A DNA stretch of 5,567 nucleotides from Atopobium sp. UBA2090 (GTDB lineage Bacteria > Actinomycetota > Coriobacteriia > Coriobacteriales > Atopobiaceae), in NCBI GenBank assembly GCA_002331575.1, contig DCZG01000035.1, positions 360 to 5,926 on the forward strand, in the 5' to 3' direction. Positions 1-4,742 of this stretch are shown one piece after another. The notes under the pieces were generated by a model. It worked only from the letters and a program-made list of their open reading frames with translations. It was not told the origin of the DNA and ran no database searches. Made by a program: the position numbers and the translations under genes. The stretch's first letter is position 1. The number at the start of each line of letters is the position of its first letter.

Positions 1-771
1 GAAGCCGGCGACCATCGAGTCACCGGCGCCAGTGGCGTTGACGAGCTTGACCTTGGCGGTGGGGACTATGTGCTCCGTTCCGTACTCGTCGAGAAGCAGC
101 GAGCCGATGCCGCCGCACGAGACGATGACGTTACGGGCTCCGCCGTCCTGGAGCTTGTGCGCGTAGGGCATGCACTCCTCGGGCGACTCGATGTTCACGT
201 GGAAGATGCGACCGACCTCATGGTTGTTGGGCTTGATGAGGAAGGGGTGAGCCTTGATGGACTCCATGAGGAGCTGGCCGGGGGCGTCGACGACGAACTG
301 AATCCCACGTCCGCCAAGCCGATGCATGATCTGGACGTACATGTCCTCCGGAAGCGAGCCGGGGATTGAGCCGGTAAGCACGAGGGTGTCGCCCGCATTG
401 ACGACGTCCATGCGCTCGAGGAGCTCGTCGACCTTCTTCTCCGAGATCTTCGGGCCCATGCCGTTGACCATCGTCATGACGATGCCGTTGAGCTTGATGT
501 TGATGCGCGTGAAGCCACGGTCGAGCTTGACGAAGTTGCTCGAGATGCCGTGCTCCTGGAGCTCGCCGATGAGGTAGTCACCAGTGAAGCCCGCCACGAT
601 GCCCATTGCGACGTTGACGACGTCGAGCTCGTTGAGGAGCGTGGAGACGTTGATGCCGTTTCCACCGCAGTAGAGCTCTTCGTAGGAAGACCTGTTCGTG
701 AAGCCCATGTCCAACGTCAGTGGGTGCATGACATAGTCAAGGGCGGGGTTTAGCGTCATTGTGTATATCAA
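1..771 (-). CDS. fruK: 1-phosphofructokinase-type PfkB-family sugar kinase (3' end beyond the window)
   Basis: This gene probably phosphorylates fructose 1-phosphate to fructose 1,6-bisphosphate with ATP in the cytoplasm, after PTS uptake of fructose. The first 257 residues are present; family members have about 305, so roughly 50 are missing past position 1. The N-terminus reads MIYTMTLNPALDY, the typical FruK opening, with Asp12 at the expected sugar-binding place. A glycine-rich PfkB signature follows at residues 36-43 (GGNGINVS). The second PfkB signature, NATGAGDSMVAGF, ends at residue 257, with GAGD at 248-251 and Asp251 as the expected catalytic base. The start is TTG at 771, not the ATG at 759: it restores the conserved MIYT opening and has a GGAAGGAG ribosome site 6 nt upstream. 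The usual Lys of GGKGINVS is Asn38 here. Tagatose-6-phosphate kinase (LacC) is the main alternative, but the GAGDSMVAGF motif is closer to FruK. Confidence 0.88.
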   Translation of the reverse strand, partial: MIYTMTLNPALDYVMHPLTLDMGFTNRSSYEELYCGGNGINVSTLLNELDVVNVAMGIVAGFTGDYLIGELQEHGISSNFVKLDRGFTRINIKLNGIVMTMVNGMGPKISEKKVDELLERMDVVNAGDTLVLTGSIPGSLPEDMYVQIMHRLGGRGIQFVVDAPGQLLMESIKAHPFLIKPNNHEVGRIFHVNIESPEECMPYAHKLQDGGARNVIVSCGGIGSLLLDEYGTEHIVPTAKVKLVNATGAGDSMVAGF

Positions 772-777
772 TGCGTG

Positions 778-785
778 CTCCTTCC
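778..785 (-). promoter_or_regulatory. Shine-Dalgarno site fixing the TTG start of the fruK-like gene
   Basis: The minus strand reads GGAAGGAG, ending 6 nt before the TTG codon at 771-769. This spacing suits TTG. It is too long for the next in-frame ATG at 759, where the gap would be 18 nt. The site therefore decides the start. Confidence 0.8.
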
Positions 786-998
786 AAGCGAATCCTCTTC
801 CCAGGTATGCCTCAAGGACGATGCATGGGCGGAAACGACTCTGCAGGTACGAAAACAAGGCCAAACGTCCTGTGCAAGCATCCGTTCAGACCATTTAAGT
901 ACATGTGCGGCGAATCTCGTGTCATCACTCGGCGACCGTAACCATTTGACCGTTGATGACTTGGCTTCCCTTCTCCTTCCTTGGCACTCGAACGCGTC

Positions 999-1021
999 AA
1001 AAGCCAGGTAGAAGCCACCTG
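999..1021 (-). terminator. Possible weak terminator downstream of tRNA-Arg
   Basis: On the minus strand CAGGT (1021-1017) can pair with ACCTG (1009-1005) across a 7-nt loop, followed by GC and then TTTT (1002-999). The stem is only 5 bp, so termination here may be weak or absent. No better candidate is visible between the tRNA and the fruK-like gene. Confidence 0.3.
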
Positions 1022-1036
1022 ACCACAAATGGGCTA

Positions 1037-1113
1037 TGGTGCTCCCTGGGCGATTCGAACGCCCGACCGACGGTTTAGAAGACCGCTGCTCTGTCCAACT
1101 GAGCTAAGGGAGC
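1037..1113 (-). tRNA. tRNA-Arg, anticodon TCT
   Basis: Read on the minus strand, all cloverleaf parts are present. The 7-bp acceptor stem is GCTCCCT/AGGGAGC. The D arm is GCTC/GAGC. The anticodon stem GCGGT/ACCGT has one G-T pair and the 7-nt loop CTTCTAA, giving anticodon TCT at 1077-1079. The T arm is GGGCG-TTCGAAT-CGCCC. Discriminator A is at 1040, and the CCA end is encoded at 1039-1037. It decodes AGA, rare in GC-rich genomes, and possibly AGG. Its 5' end is 28 nt after the stop codon of the NUDIX gene on the same strand, so it may be processed from that mRNA. Confidence 0.97.
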
Positions 1114-1117
1114 ATGG

Positions 1118-1133
1118 CGCCGCTTCGGCGGCG
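1118..1133. repeat. GC hairpin between the NUDIX gene and tRNA-Arg
   Basis: CGCCGC at 1118-1123 pairs perfectly with GCGGCG at 1128-1133 around a 4-nt loop: TTCG on the plus strand, CGAA on the minus-strand transcript. It sits in the 28-nt gap before the tRNA and has no T-run after it on the minus strand, so it is not a standard terminator. It could protect the 3' end of the mRNA or shape processing of the tRNA leader; both roles are inference. Confidence 0.5.
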
Positions 1134-1141
1134 AGGTCATT

Positions 1142-1768
1142 CTATAGCAAAAGCCGTCCCCTTTCCCCGTCAGGAGCCGTCGGTGCATCGAGAAGAGCCG
1201 CGAGCACGCCCGCGACCGTCTTCGCGTCCTGGATCACGCCGGCGCGTATGGCCGCCACGACTTCGTCAAGGGGAAGCCAGACGGCACCGACGAGCTCTCC
1301 CTCGTCGGGCTCAGCCGCGTCCTGGGAGAGCCCCCGGGCGAGAAAGACCTCGGTGTGCTCGCTGGTGAAGCCAGGCGAGCCGATCGTCGTCACGAGGGGC
1401 TCGAGCGTCTCGGCACGCAGGCCCGTCTCCTCGAGGAGCTCGCGTGCCGCGCAGGTGGCCCCGTCCTCGCCCTCGTCGAGCTTGCCTGCCGGAATCTCGA
1501 CCGTCACGCGGCCGAGAGCGACGCGATACTGACGGACGAGACAGACTCGCCCGTTGCGTATGGCGATGACGCCGGCCCCTCCCCTGTGCCTGACGATCTC
1601 GCGCCTTCCGTGAGTGCCGTCCGAGAGTTCCACGTCGAGAAGGTCGACGGAGAAGATCCTGCCCTGCCACATGCACTCGTCGGAGGCCACTTCCTCGAAG
1701 AGCGAGGGGTCGGGAGCGAGCGCCTCGAGAACCTCGGACATGCCACGGTGCGGCCCTGCGTCTCCCAT
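1142..1768 (-). CDS. NUDIX hydrolase, ADP-ribose pyrophosphatase type
   Basis: This 208-residue cytoplasmic enzyme should cleave a nucleoside diphosphate linked to another group, most likely ADP-ribose to AMP and ribose 5-phosphate. The complete Nudix box lies at residues 95-117: it starts GKLDEGE, and RELLEETGL at 109-117 supplies the metal-binding glutamates. The segment before it (VRQYRVALGRVTVEIPAGK, about 78-96) is the usual ADP-ribose pyrophosphatase lead-in. SPGFT at 131-135, about 15 residues after the box, matches the Pro-containing specificity element of that subfamily. The start at 1768 is chosen because GGGGA lies a few bases upstream. A second ATG at 1741 would give 199 residues and cannot be excluded; the reading frame is open much further upstream, but only because it overlaps the endonuclease gene. 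The start is 16 nt after the endonuclease stop, which points to one transcript. Other sugar-nucleotide substrates are possible. Confidence 0.9.
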   Translation of the reverse strand: MGDAGPHRGMSEVLEALAPDPSLFEEVASDECMWQGRIFSVDLLDVELSDGTHGRREIVRHRGGAGVIAIRNGRVCLVRQYRVALGRVTVEIPAGKLDEGEDGATCAARELLEETGLRAETLEPLVTTIGSPGFTSEHTEVFLARGLSQDAAEPDEGELVGAVWLPLDEVVAAIRAGVIQDAKTVAGVLAALLDAPTAPDGERGRLLL

Positions 1769-1784
1769 GTCGATCCCCAATCGG

Positions 1785-2564
1785 TCAGACTCTCGAGAAC
1801 GTCCCGTCCGAGTAGTCGATACGATAGCCCTGTGCCGCATTGTAGACCTCCAGCTCGAGGTCAAGCGAACCGTCAGACGATCTGAGGTCGACGATGACGC
1901 TCCTGGGGACAAGTTCGTCTCCCTCGTAGACGGGAGTCGCGGAGTACCACACGCTCCCGTCCGGATTCTCGCGGAGCCAGTCCCTGGCGAGCGCCTCGGG
2001 GTAAGCCATGCCTCCCCTGCCGTCATTTGCCCCGACGTTCTGCGTACGGGTGCCCGTGACGAGGTTCTCGATCACCTCGACCCCGCCGAGCGACTTCGCG
2101 ATGAGATGGGACCTGTTGAAGAGGTAGCCATGGTAGGTCGAGCCGTCAGGAAGGTCGATGTCGACCTTCTCGTTGTGTCCCCAGCCCGAGGGCAGGACGT
2201 CCTCCACGCTCTCCCGCTTTCGAGCGACGCCCGCCTCGACCATGGCAGAGGTCACCCGTGCGACTGCGCGGCCAGCACGACCGAGTGAGTCGAGCGGAGC
2301 GTACGAGACGACCCCTGCGGCGACGTCCTCGTCCACGACCGCCGCCCCCACGACGCGGTAGTAGTCAGGCGAGGAGGTCGCGTCCCATGTCGTGAAACCC
2401 GTTCGAAACGAACCCGAGGTCTGCACCTCCGCGCTCGAGCTCTGGCTGGCTGGAGCGAGGTACCAGGACCCGGCGCGGGCAAACGCGACGACGCCCACGA
2501 CCGCTAGGCAGGCAAGCGTGCCAAAAGCTCGTCCGCGCATGCGCCGAATCCTGACTGGGACCAT
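1785..2564 (-). CDS. Secreted or membrane-anchored DNA/RNA non-specific endonuclease (EndA/streptodornase type)
   Basis: This 259-residue protein is a beta-beta-alpha metal nuclease of the DNA/RNA non-specific endonuclease family, which includes streptococcal DNases and DNA-entry nucleases. The basic N-terminus (RIRRMRGR, 5-12) and hydrophobic stretch at about 13-31 form a signal peptide or anchor; a small-residue run (FARAG) at 28-32 could be a cleavage site. A Ser-rich segment follows (39-64). The catalytic core starts near GWGHN (127-131). The active-site motif NRSHLI (150-155) supplies the catalytic His153, a variant of the DRGH motif. ENLVTGTRTQNVGAND (166-181) supplies the metal-binding Asn, 176 or 180. 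The start at 2564 is set by a GGAGGAGGT site. Likely jobs are nutrient scavenging, escape from DNA traps or DNA uptake. No competence gene lies nearby, so the job is unresolved. It heads a probable unit with the NUDIX gene. Confidence 0.92.
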   Translation of the reverse strand: MVPVRIRRMRGRAFGTLACLAVVGVVAFARAGSWYLAPASQSSSAEVQTSGSFRTGFTTWDATSSPDYYRVVGAAVVDEDVAAGVVSYAPLDSLGRAGRAVARVTSAMVEAGVARKRESVEDVLPSGWGHNEKVDIDLPDGSTYHGYLFNRSHLIAKSLGGVEVIENLVTGTRTQNVGANDGRGGMAYPEALARDWLRENPDGSVWYSATPVYEGDELVPRSVIVDLRSSDGSLDLELEVYNAAQGYRIDYSDGTFSRV

Positions 2565-2571
2565 GAAGACC

Positions 2572-2580
2572 ACCTCCTCC
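2572..2580 (-). promoter_or_regulatory. Strong Shine-Dalgarno site of the endonuclease gene
   Basis: GGAGGAGGT on the minus strand ends 7 nt before the ATG at 2564. It rules out the in-frame ATG at 2603, which lies upstream of it, and favours 2564 over the internal ATG nine codons into the gene (Met9). This gives the shortest basic N-terminus that keeps a good signal peptide. Confidence 0.85.
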
Positions 2581-2660
2581 GACCACGACACTAGCACGGG
2601 CACGGGACAGAAAGGCGGAGGGCGAGGGGGCGTAACGTTCGGAAAGAGGGCGGTTGCCTA

Positions 2661-2694
2661 CACAACGCTGCACAACGTTTCGCTTTATACGAAA
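2661..2694 (-). promoter_or_regulatory. Possible promoter and operator of the endonuclease-NUDIX unit
   Basis: On the minus strand TATAAA (2689-2684) follows directly on the T-run of the tRNA terminator and could be a -10 box. Its -35 would fall inside the terminator stem and matches the consensus poorly. Just downstream, CACAACG (plus-strand spelling) occurs twice, at 2661-2667 and 2671-2677. The copies are 10 nt apart, one helical turn, and lie about where transcription would start. TTTCG (2678-2682) and CGAAA (2690-2694) form a 5-bp inverted repeat around the -10. This layout suits a repressor site, but no regulator is known here. Confidence 0.35.
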
Positions 2695-2726
2695 ACAGGC
2701 CAGGCACCGAAACGGCGTCTGACCTG
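2692..2726 (-). terminator. Intrinsic terminator of the tRNA-His/tRNA-Lys unit
   Basis: On the minus strand a 13-position stem (2726-2714 with 2708-2696) contains one A-C mismatch and two G-T pairs around the loop GTTTC. TTTT (2695-2692) follows immediately. It starts 9 nt after the encoded CCA of tRNA-Lys, so it closes the tRNA transcript and insulates the endonuclease gene from it. Confidence 0.85.
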
Positions 2727-2735
2727 TGATTTACA

Positions 2736-2811
2736 TGGTGGACCGGCAGGGGTTCGAACCCTGGACCTTGGGATTAAGAGTCCCCTGCTCTACCAGCTGA
2801 GCTACCGGTCC
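2736..2811 (-). tRNA. tRNA-Lys, anticodon CTT
   Basis: On the minus strand the acceptor stem is GGACCGG/CCGGTCC and the D arm is GCTC/GAGC. The anticodon stem GGGGA/TCCCA has the loop CTCTTAA, giving anticodon CTT at 2776-2778. The T arm is CAGGG-TTCGAAC-CCCTG. Discriminator A is at 2739 and CCA is encoded at 2738-2736. It reads AAG, the preferred Lys codon in GC-rich genomes. Its 5' end is 15 nt after the CCA of tRNA-His, so the two are co-transcribed. Confidence 0.97.
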
Positions 2812-2826
2812 CTATTCAACTGTAAA

Positions 2827-2903
2827 TGGGGTGGGTGAAGGGGCTCGAACCCTCGACCTACGGAGCCACGGTCCGTCGCTCTACCAACTGAGCTACACCC
2901 ACC
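2827..2903 (-). tRNA. tRNA-His, anticodon GTG
   Basis: The minus strand gives the acceptor stem GTGGGTG/CACCCAC preceded by an extra G at 2903. That G pairs with discriminator C at 2830: the G-1:C73 pair that identifies tRNA-His to its synthetase. The D arm is GCTC/GAGC. The anticodon stem ACGGA/TCCGT is perfect, with loop CCGTGGC and anticodon GTG at 2867-2869. The T arm GAGGG/CCCTT has one G-T pair, and CCA is encoded at 2829-2827. The oddity is C rather than T at position 33 (base 2870), just before the anticodon; U33 is nearly invariant in elongator tRNAs. Everything else looks functional. Confidence 0.96.
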
Positions 2904-2930
2904 ATTTGGCCCACCTCGTGCAGCTCGTCT

Positions 2931-2958
2931 ATTATTGCAAAAGACGCGAATGATGCAA
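2931..2958 (-). promoter_or_regulatory. Probable promoter of the tRNA-His/tRNA-Lys unit
   Basis: On the minus strand TTGCAT (2958-2953) and AATAAT (2936-2931) are 16 nt apart. The -10 matches TATAAT at five of six positions and the -35 keeps the TTG core. The start would fall in GACGAGC, a GC-rich stretch typical of stable-RNA promoters, about 20 nt before the tRNA. Confidence 0.55.
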
Positions 2959-3031
2959 GGGGGAATCTCAGAAGTTTTTCTGCCGACCGTTCTCTTCACA
3001 TAAGGGATGAGTTTGGTCTCTGGGATATTTC

Positions 3032-3042
3032 GTCACAATGAC
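3032..3042. promoter_or_regulatory. Small palindrome upstream of the importer promoter
   Basis: GTCA (3032-3035) and TGAC (3039-3042) flank CAA, just before the putative -35 box of the ABC importer operon. A regulator could bind here, but with 4-bp arms chance is a fair explanation. Confidence 0.2.
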
Positions 3043-3047
3043 ATGCC

Positions 3048-3076
3048 TTGAATGGCTCCTATCGAGCGGCTATCCT
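3048..3076 (+). promoter_or_regulatory. Candidate promoter of the amino-acid importer operon
   Basis: TTGAAT (3048-3053) and TATCCT (3071-3076) are separated by exactly 17 nt, each matching four of six consensus bases. The resulting leader would be about 45 nt. An alternative extended -10, TGCTAAAGT at 3088-3096, has no good -35. Confidence 0.4.
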
Positions 3077-3118
3077 TACTCCATCATGCTAAAGTGCGCC
3101 GTCGTGCGCTACCAGAAT

Positions 3119-3122
3119 GGAG
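3119..3122 (+). promoter_or_regulatory. Shine-Dalgarno site choosing the second ATG of the binding-protein gene
   Basis: GGAG ends 6 nt before the ATG at 3129, and the ATG at 3117 overlaps it. Nothing like a ribosome site precedes 3117, so translation should start at 3129. Confidence 0.7.
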
Positions 3123-3128
3123 CAGAAC

Positions 3129-4022
3129 ATGAAGCTCAGCTCACTCGACTTCAGCCGTCGGGAGTTCCTCTCGAGTGCCGCCGCCGTCATGGGCGCATCC
3201 GCACTCGTCGGACTTGCGGGATGCTCGTCCTCGAACTCGTCGACCGCTTCGACCGCCGCGACCTCCTCGTCCTCCTCGTCCTCGGCATCCAAGTCCTCCT
3301 TCGACGGTAACTTCGTCGTGGGTTTTGACCAGGAGTTCCCACCCTATGGCTACGTAGGTGACGACGGGCAGTACACCGGCTTCGACCTCGACCTCGCGCA
3401 GGCCGTCTGCGACATGGAGGGCTGGACCTACACGCCCGACCCCATCTCATGGGACGCCAAGGACGCTCTGCTCAACAGCGGTCAGATCACCTGCATCTGG
3501 AACGGGTTCACCATCGAGGGCCGCGAGGGCGACTACGCCTTCACGGACGCCTACATGGAGAACCGCCAGGTCGTAGTCGTTCGTTCCAGCTCGAGCATCA
3601 CGAGCCTTGCCGACCTGGCCGGCAAGAACGTCATCACGCAGGCCGACTCCGCCGCACTCGAGCTCCTCTCCGACGGCGGCTCGCAGGCTGACCTTGGGAA
3701 GAGCTTCGCGCAGCTCCAGACCATCGACAACTACAACACGGCCTTCATGATGCTCGAGAGCGGCTCGGTCGACGCCGTCGCCATCGACTACCCCGTTGCC
3801 GTGTACAACATCGGCGACCGCACGTCCGACTTCACGATTCTCGACGAGTCGCTCAACTCCGAGCACTTCGGCGTCGGCTTCGCGCTTGGCAACGAGGACC
3901 TCGCGGCCACCGTCGAGAAGGACCTCCAGAAGCTCGATTCCGAAGGCAAGGTCAAGGAGCTCTGCGAGAAGTATGCCGACCAGGGCGTCTCCTACGACCT
4001 CTGGTGCCTGCCCACCGCATAG
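3129..4022 (+). CDS. Polar amino-acid ABC transporter, Tat-exported substrate-binding lipoprotein
   Basis: This 297-residue protein captures an amino acid outside the cell and delivers it to the permease encoded next. The N-terminus carries a twin-arginine motif, SRREFL (9-14), a hydrophobic stretch (17-30) and a lipobox LAGC (29-32). It should therefore be exported by Tat and lipid-anchored at Cys32. A flexible Ser/Thr/Ala linker spans about 33-57. The family 3 binding fold follows. VGFDQEFPPYGY (64-75) and GFDLDLAQAV (84-93) are the classic first-lobe motifs. NGFTIEGRE (125-133) contributes Thr128 and Arg132, which should bind the substrate carboxylate. DYPVA near the second hinge marks the other lobe. 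The exact substrate cannot be read from sequence; Gln, Glu, Arg, His or Cys are all possible. The start at 3129 has a ribosome site, unlike the ATG at 3117. It is the first gene of the importer operon. Confidence 0.93.
   Translation: MKLSSLDFSRREFLSSAAAVMGASALVGLAGCSSSNSSTASTAATSSSSSSSASKSSFDGNFVVGFDQEFPPYGYVGDDGQYTGFDLDLAQAVCDMEGWTYTPDPISWDAKDALLNSGQITCIWNGFTIEGREGDYAFTDAYMENRQVVVVRSSSSITSLADLAGKNVITQADSAALELLSDGGSQADLGKSFAQLQTIDNYNTAFMMLESGSVDAVAIDYPVAVYNIGDRTSDFTILDESLNSEHFGVGFALGNEDLAATVEKDLQKLDSEGKVKELCEKYADQGVSYDLWCLPTA
3262..3284 (+). repeat. 9-bp tandem repeat coding the Ser-rich linker
   Basis: The unit CCTCCTCGT occurs twice in a row, plus a partial third copy. It encodes seven consecutive serines (46-52) of the lipoprotein linker. 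Copy changes of 9 bp would alter linker length without breaking the frame. Confidence 0.7.
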
Positions 4023-4045
4023 CAAGGAACAACTCGAAGTCTCTC

Positions 4046-4069
4046 GGGCCCGCCGAACAAGGCGGGCCC
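4046..4069 (+). promoter_or_regulatory. Intercistronic GC hairpin after the binding-protein gene
   Basis: GGGCCCGCC (4046-4054) pairs perfectly with GGCGGGCCC (4061-4069) around the loop GAACAA: nine G-C pairs. TCGTCGTAGG follows, with no T-run, so full intrinsic termination is unlikely. It lies 23 nt after the lipoprotein stop and 19 nt before the permease start. In comparable importers such a hairpin stabilises the binding-protein mRNA or reduces read-through, giving more binding protein than membrane parts. Confidence 0.7.
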
Positions 4070-4088
4070 TCGTCGTAGGCGGTCTCAC

Positions 4089-4742
4089 GTGTCGACATCA
4101 ACCATGTTCTCAATGCTCGTCTCGAGCTACGGCACCTCGCTCGAGATCTTCGCGCTCACGCTCCTGGGGGCCATCCCCCTCGGCGTCCTCATCGTCCTCG
4201 GACGTCTCTCGAGATTCCGGCCGCTGTCGCTCCTCATGCAGCTCCTCATCTCGGTGATGCGCGGCACGCCCCTCATGCTCCAGATGTTCGCGGTCTTCTT
4301 CGTGCCGTTCTATGTCTTCGGCATCCAGACCGGCACCGACTACATGTTCACGGCCGTCATCATCGCCTTCGTCATCAACTACGCGGCCTACTTCGCCGAG
4401 ATCTATCGCTCGGGCATACAGAGCATGCCCCAGGGGCAGTACGAGGCGGCGCTGGTGCTCGGGTACTCTCATGCCCAGACCTTCTTCAGAATCATCCTCC
4501 CGCAGGTGGTCAAGAGGATTCTCCCCGCCATGGGGAACGAGGTCATCACGCTCGTCAAGGACACCTCGCTCGCCTTCTCGATCGGCATCATCGAGATGTT
4601 CACGCAGAGCCGCGCCCTCGTGGCGTCGCAGCGAAACATGATTCCCTTCGCCCTCGCGGCGGCGATCTACTGGGTGACGTGCCTCGTCATCGAGTTCGCC
4701 CTGCGCAGGGCCGAGAAGAAGCTGGACTACTATCATGACTAG
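4089..4742 (+). CDS. Polar amino-acid ABC transporter, permease (HisM type)
   Basis: This 217-residue inner-membrane protein forms the channel of the importer, presumably as a homodimer because no second permease gene is present. Hydrophobic segments lie at about 14-38, 60-78, 86-103, 159-171 (weaker) and 187-205. RGTPLMLQMF (58-67) is the conserved motif of the HisM/GlnP permease family. The cytoplasmic EAA loop, which docks on the ATPase, spans 118-138: YEAALVLGYS, then the conserved ILP at 136-138. The C-terminus is basic and charged (RRAEKKLD, 206-213). The start is GTG at 4089 with only a weak purine stretch (AGGCGG) upstream. The ATG at 4104 would shorten it by five residues but has no ribosome site. 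The 3' end overlaps the ATPase gene by 8 nt, indicating translational coupling. Confidence 0.95.
   Translation: MSTSTMFSMLVSSYGTSLEIFALTLLGAIPLGVLIVLGRLSRFRPLSLLMQLLISVMRGTPLMLQMFAVFFVPFYVFGIQTGTDYMFTAVIIAFVINYAAYFAEIYRSGIQSMPQGQYEAALVLGYSHAQTFFRIILPQVVKRILPAMGNEVITLVKDTSLAFSIGIIEMFTQSRALVASQRNMIPFALAAAIYWVTCLVIEFALRRAEKKLDYYHD

Larger units (their letters stand above)
772..1036. other. Gene-free leader region between tRNA-Arg and the fruK-like gene
   Basis: About 265 nt with lower GC than the flanking genes and no convincing coding sequence. It should hold the promoter and operator of the fruK-like gene, but I find no minus-strand -35/-10 pair worth calling. Two small patterns are visible. 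One is a perfect 7-bp inverted repeat, GTCATCA at 921-927 and TGATGAC at 954-960. The other is a direct repeat GACCGT at 934-939 and 948-953, lying between those arms. Either could be an operator or chance. Confidence 0.4.

Noticed and set aside
768..1028. Minus-strand open frame of 86 codons in the fruK-like leader, whose TGA overlaps the TTG start of the kinase (TTGA)
   Set aside because: It needs a TTG start with no ribosome site. Its composition looks random (several Trp and Cys, no domain pattern) and it lies in the lower-GC noncoding stretch. The overlap with the kinase start is intriguing but explained by chance.
1037..1113. tRNA-Arg as an integration site for a mobile element
   Set aside because: tRNA 3' ends are common attachment sites, but there is no integrase, no duplicated tRNA end and no foreign-looking cargo in the window.
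1355..2288. Long plus-strand open frames across the NUDIX and endonuclease genes
   Set aside because: The minus strand carries the Nudix box and the NRSH nuclease motif with good ribosome sites. The plus-strand frames have neither motifs nor ribosome sites.
2969..2982. CAGAA-GTTT-TTCTG hairpin upstream of the tRNA-His promoter
   Set aside because: The stem is only 5 bp and AT-rich, with no T-run or conserved context. It is too weak to call a terminator or operator.
3117..3128. ATG at 3117 as the start of the binding-protein gene
   Set aside because: It has no ribosome site, it overlaps the GGAG that serves the ATG at 3129, and it would add four residues with no benefit to the Tat signal.
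3447..4088. Open frame of 213 codons antisense to the binding-protein gene
   Set aside because: It is a shadow frame of a high-GC gene, with a repetitive Val/Glu/Asp-rich translation and no recognisable domain. The plus strand encodes an unmistakable binding protein.
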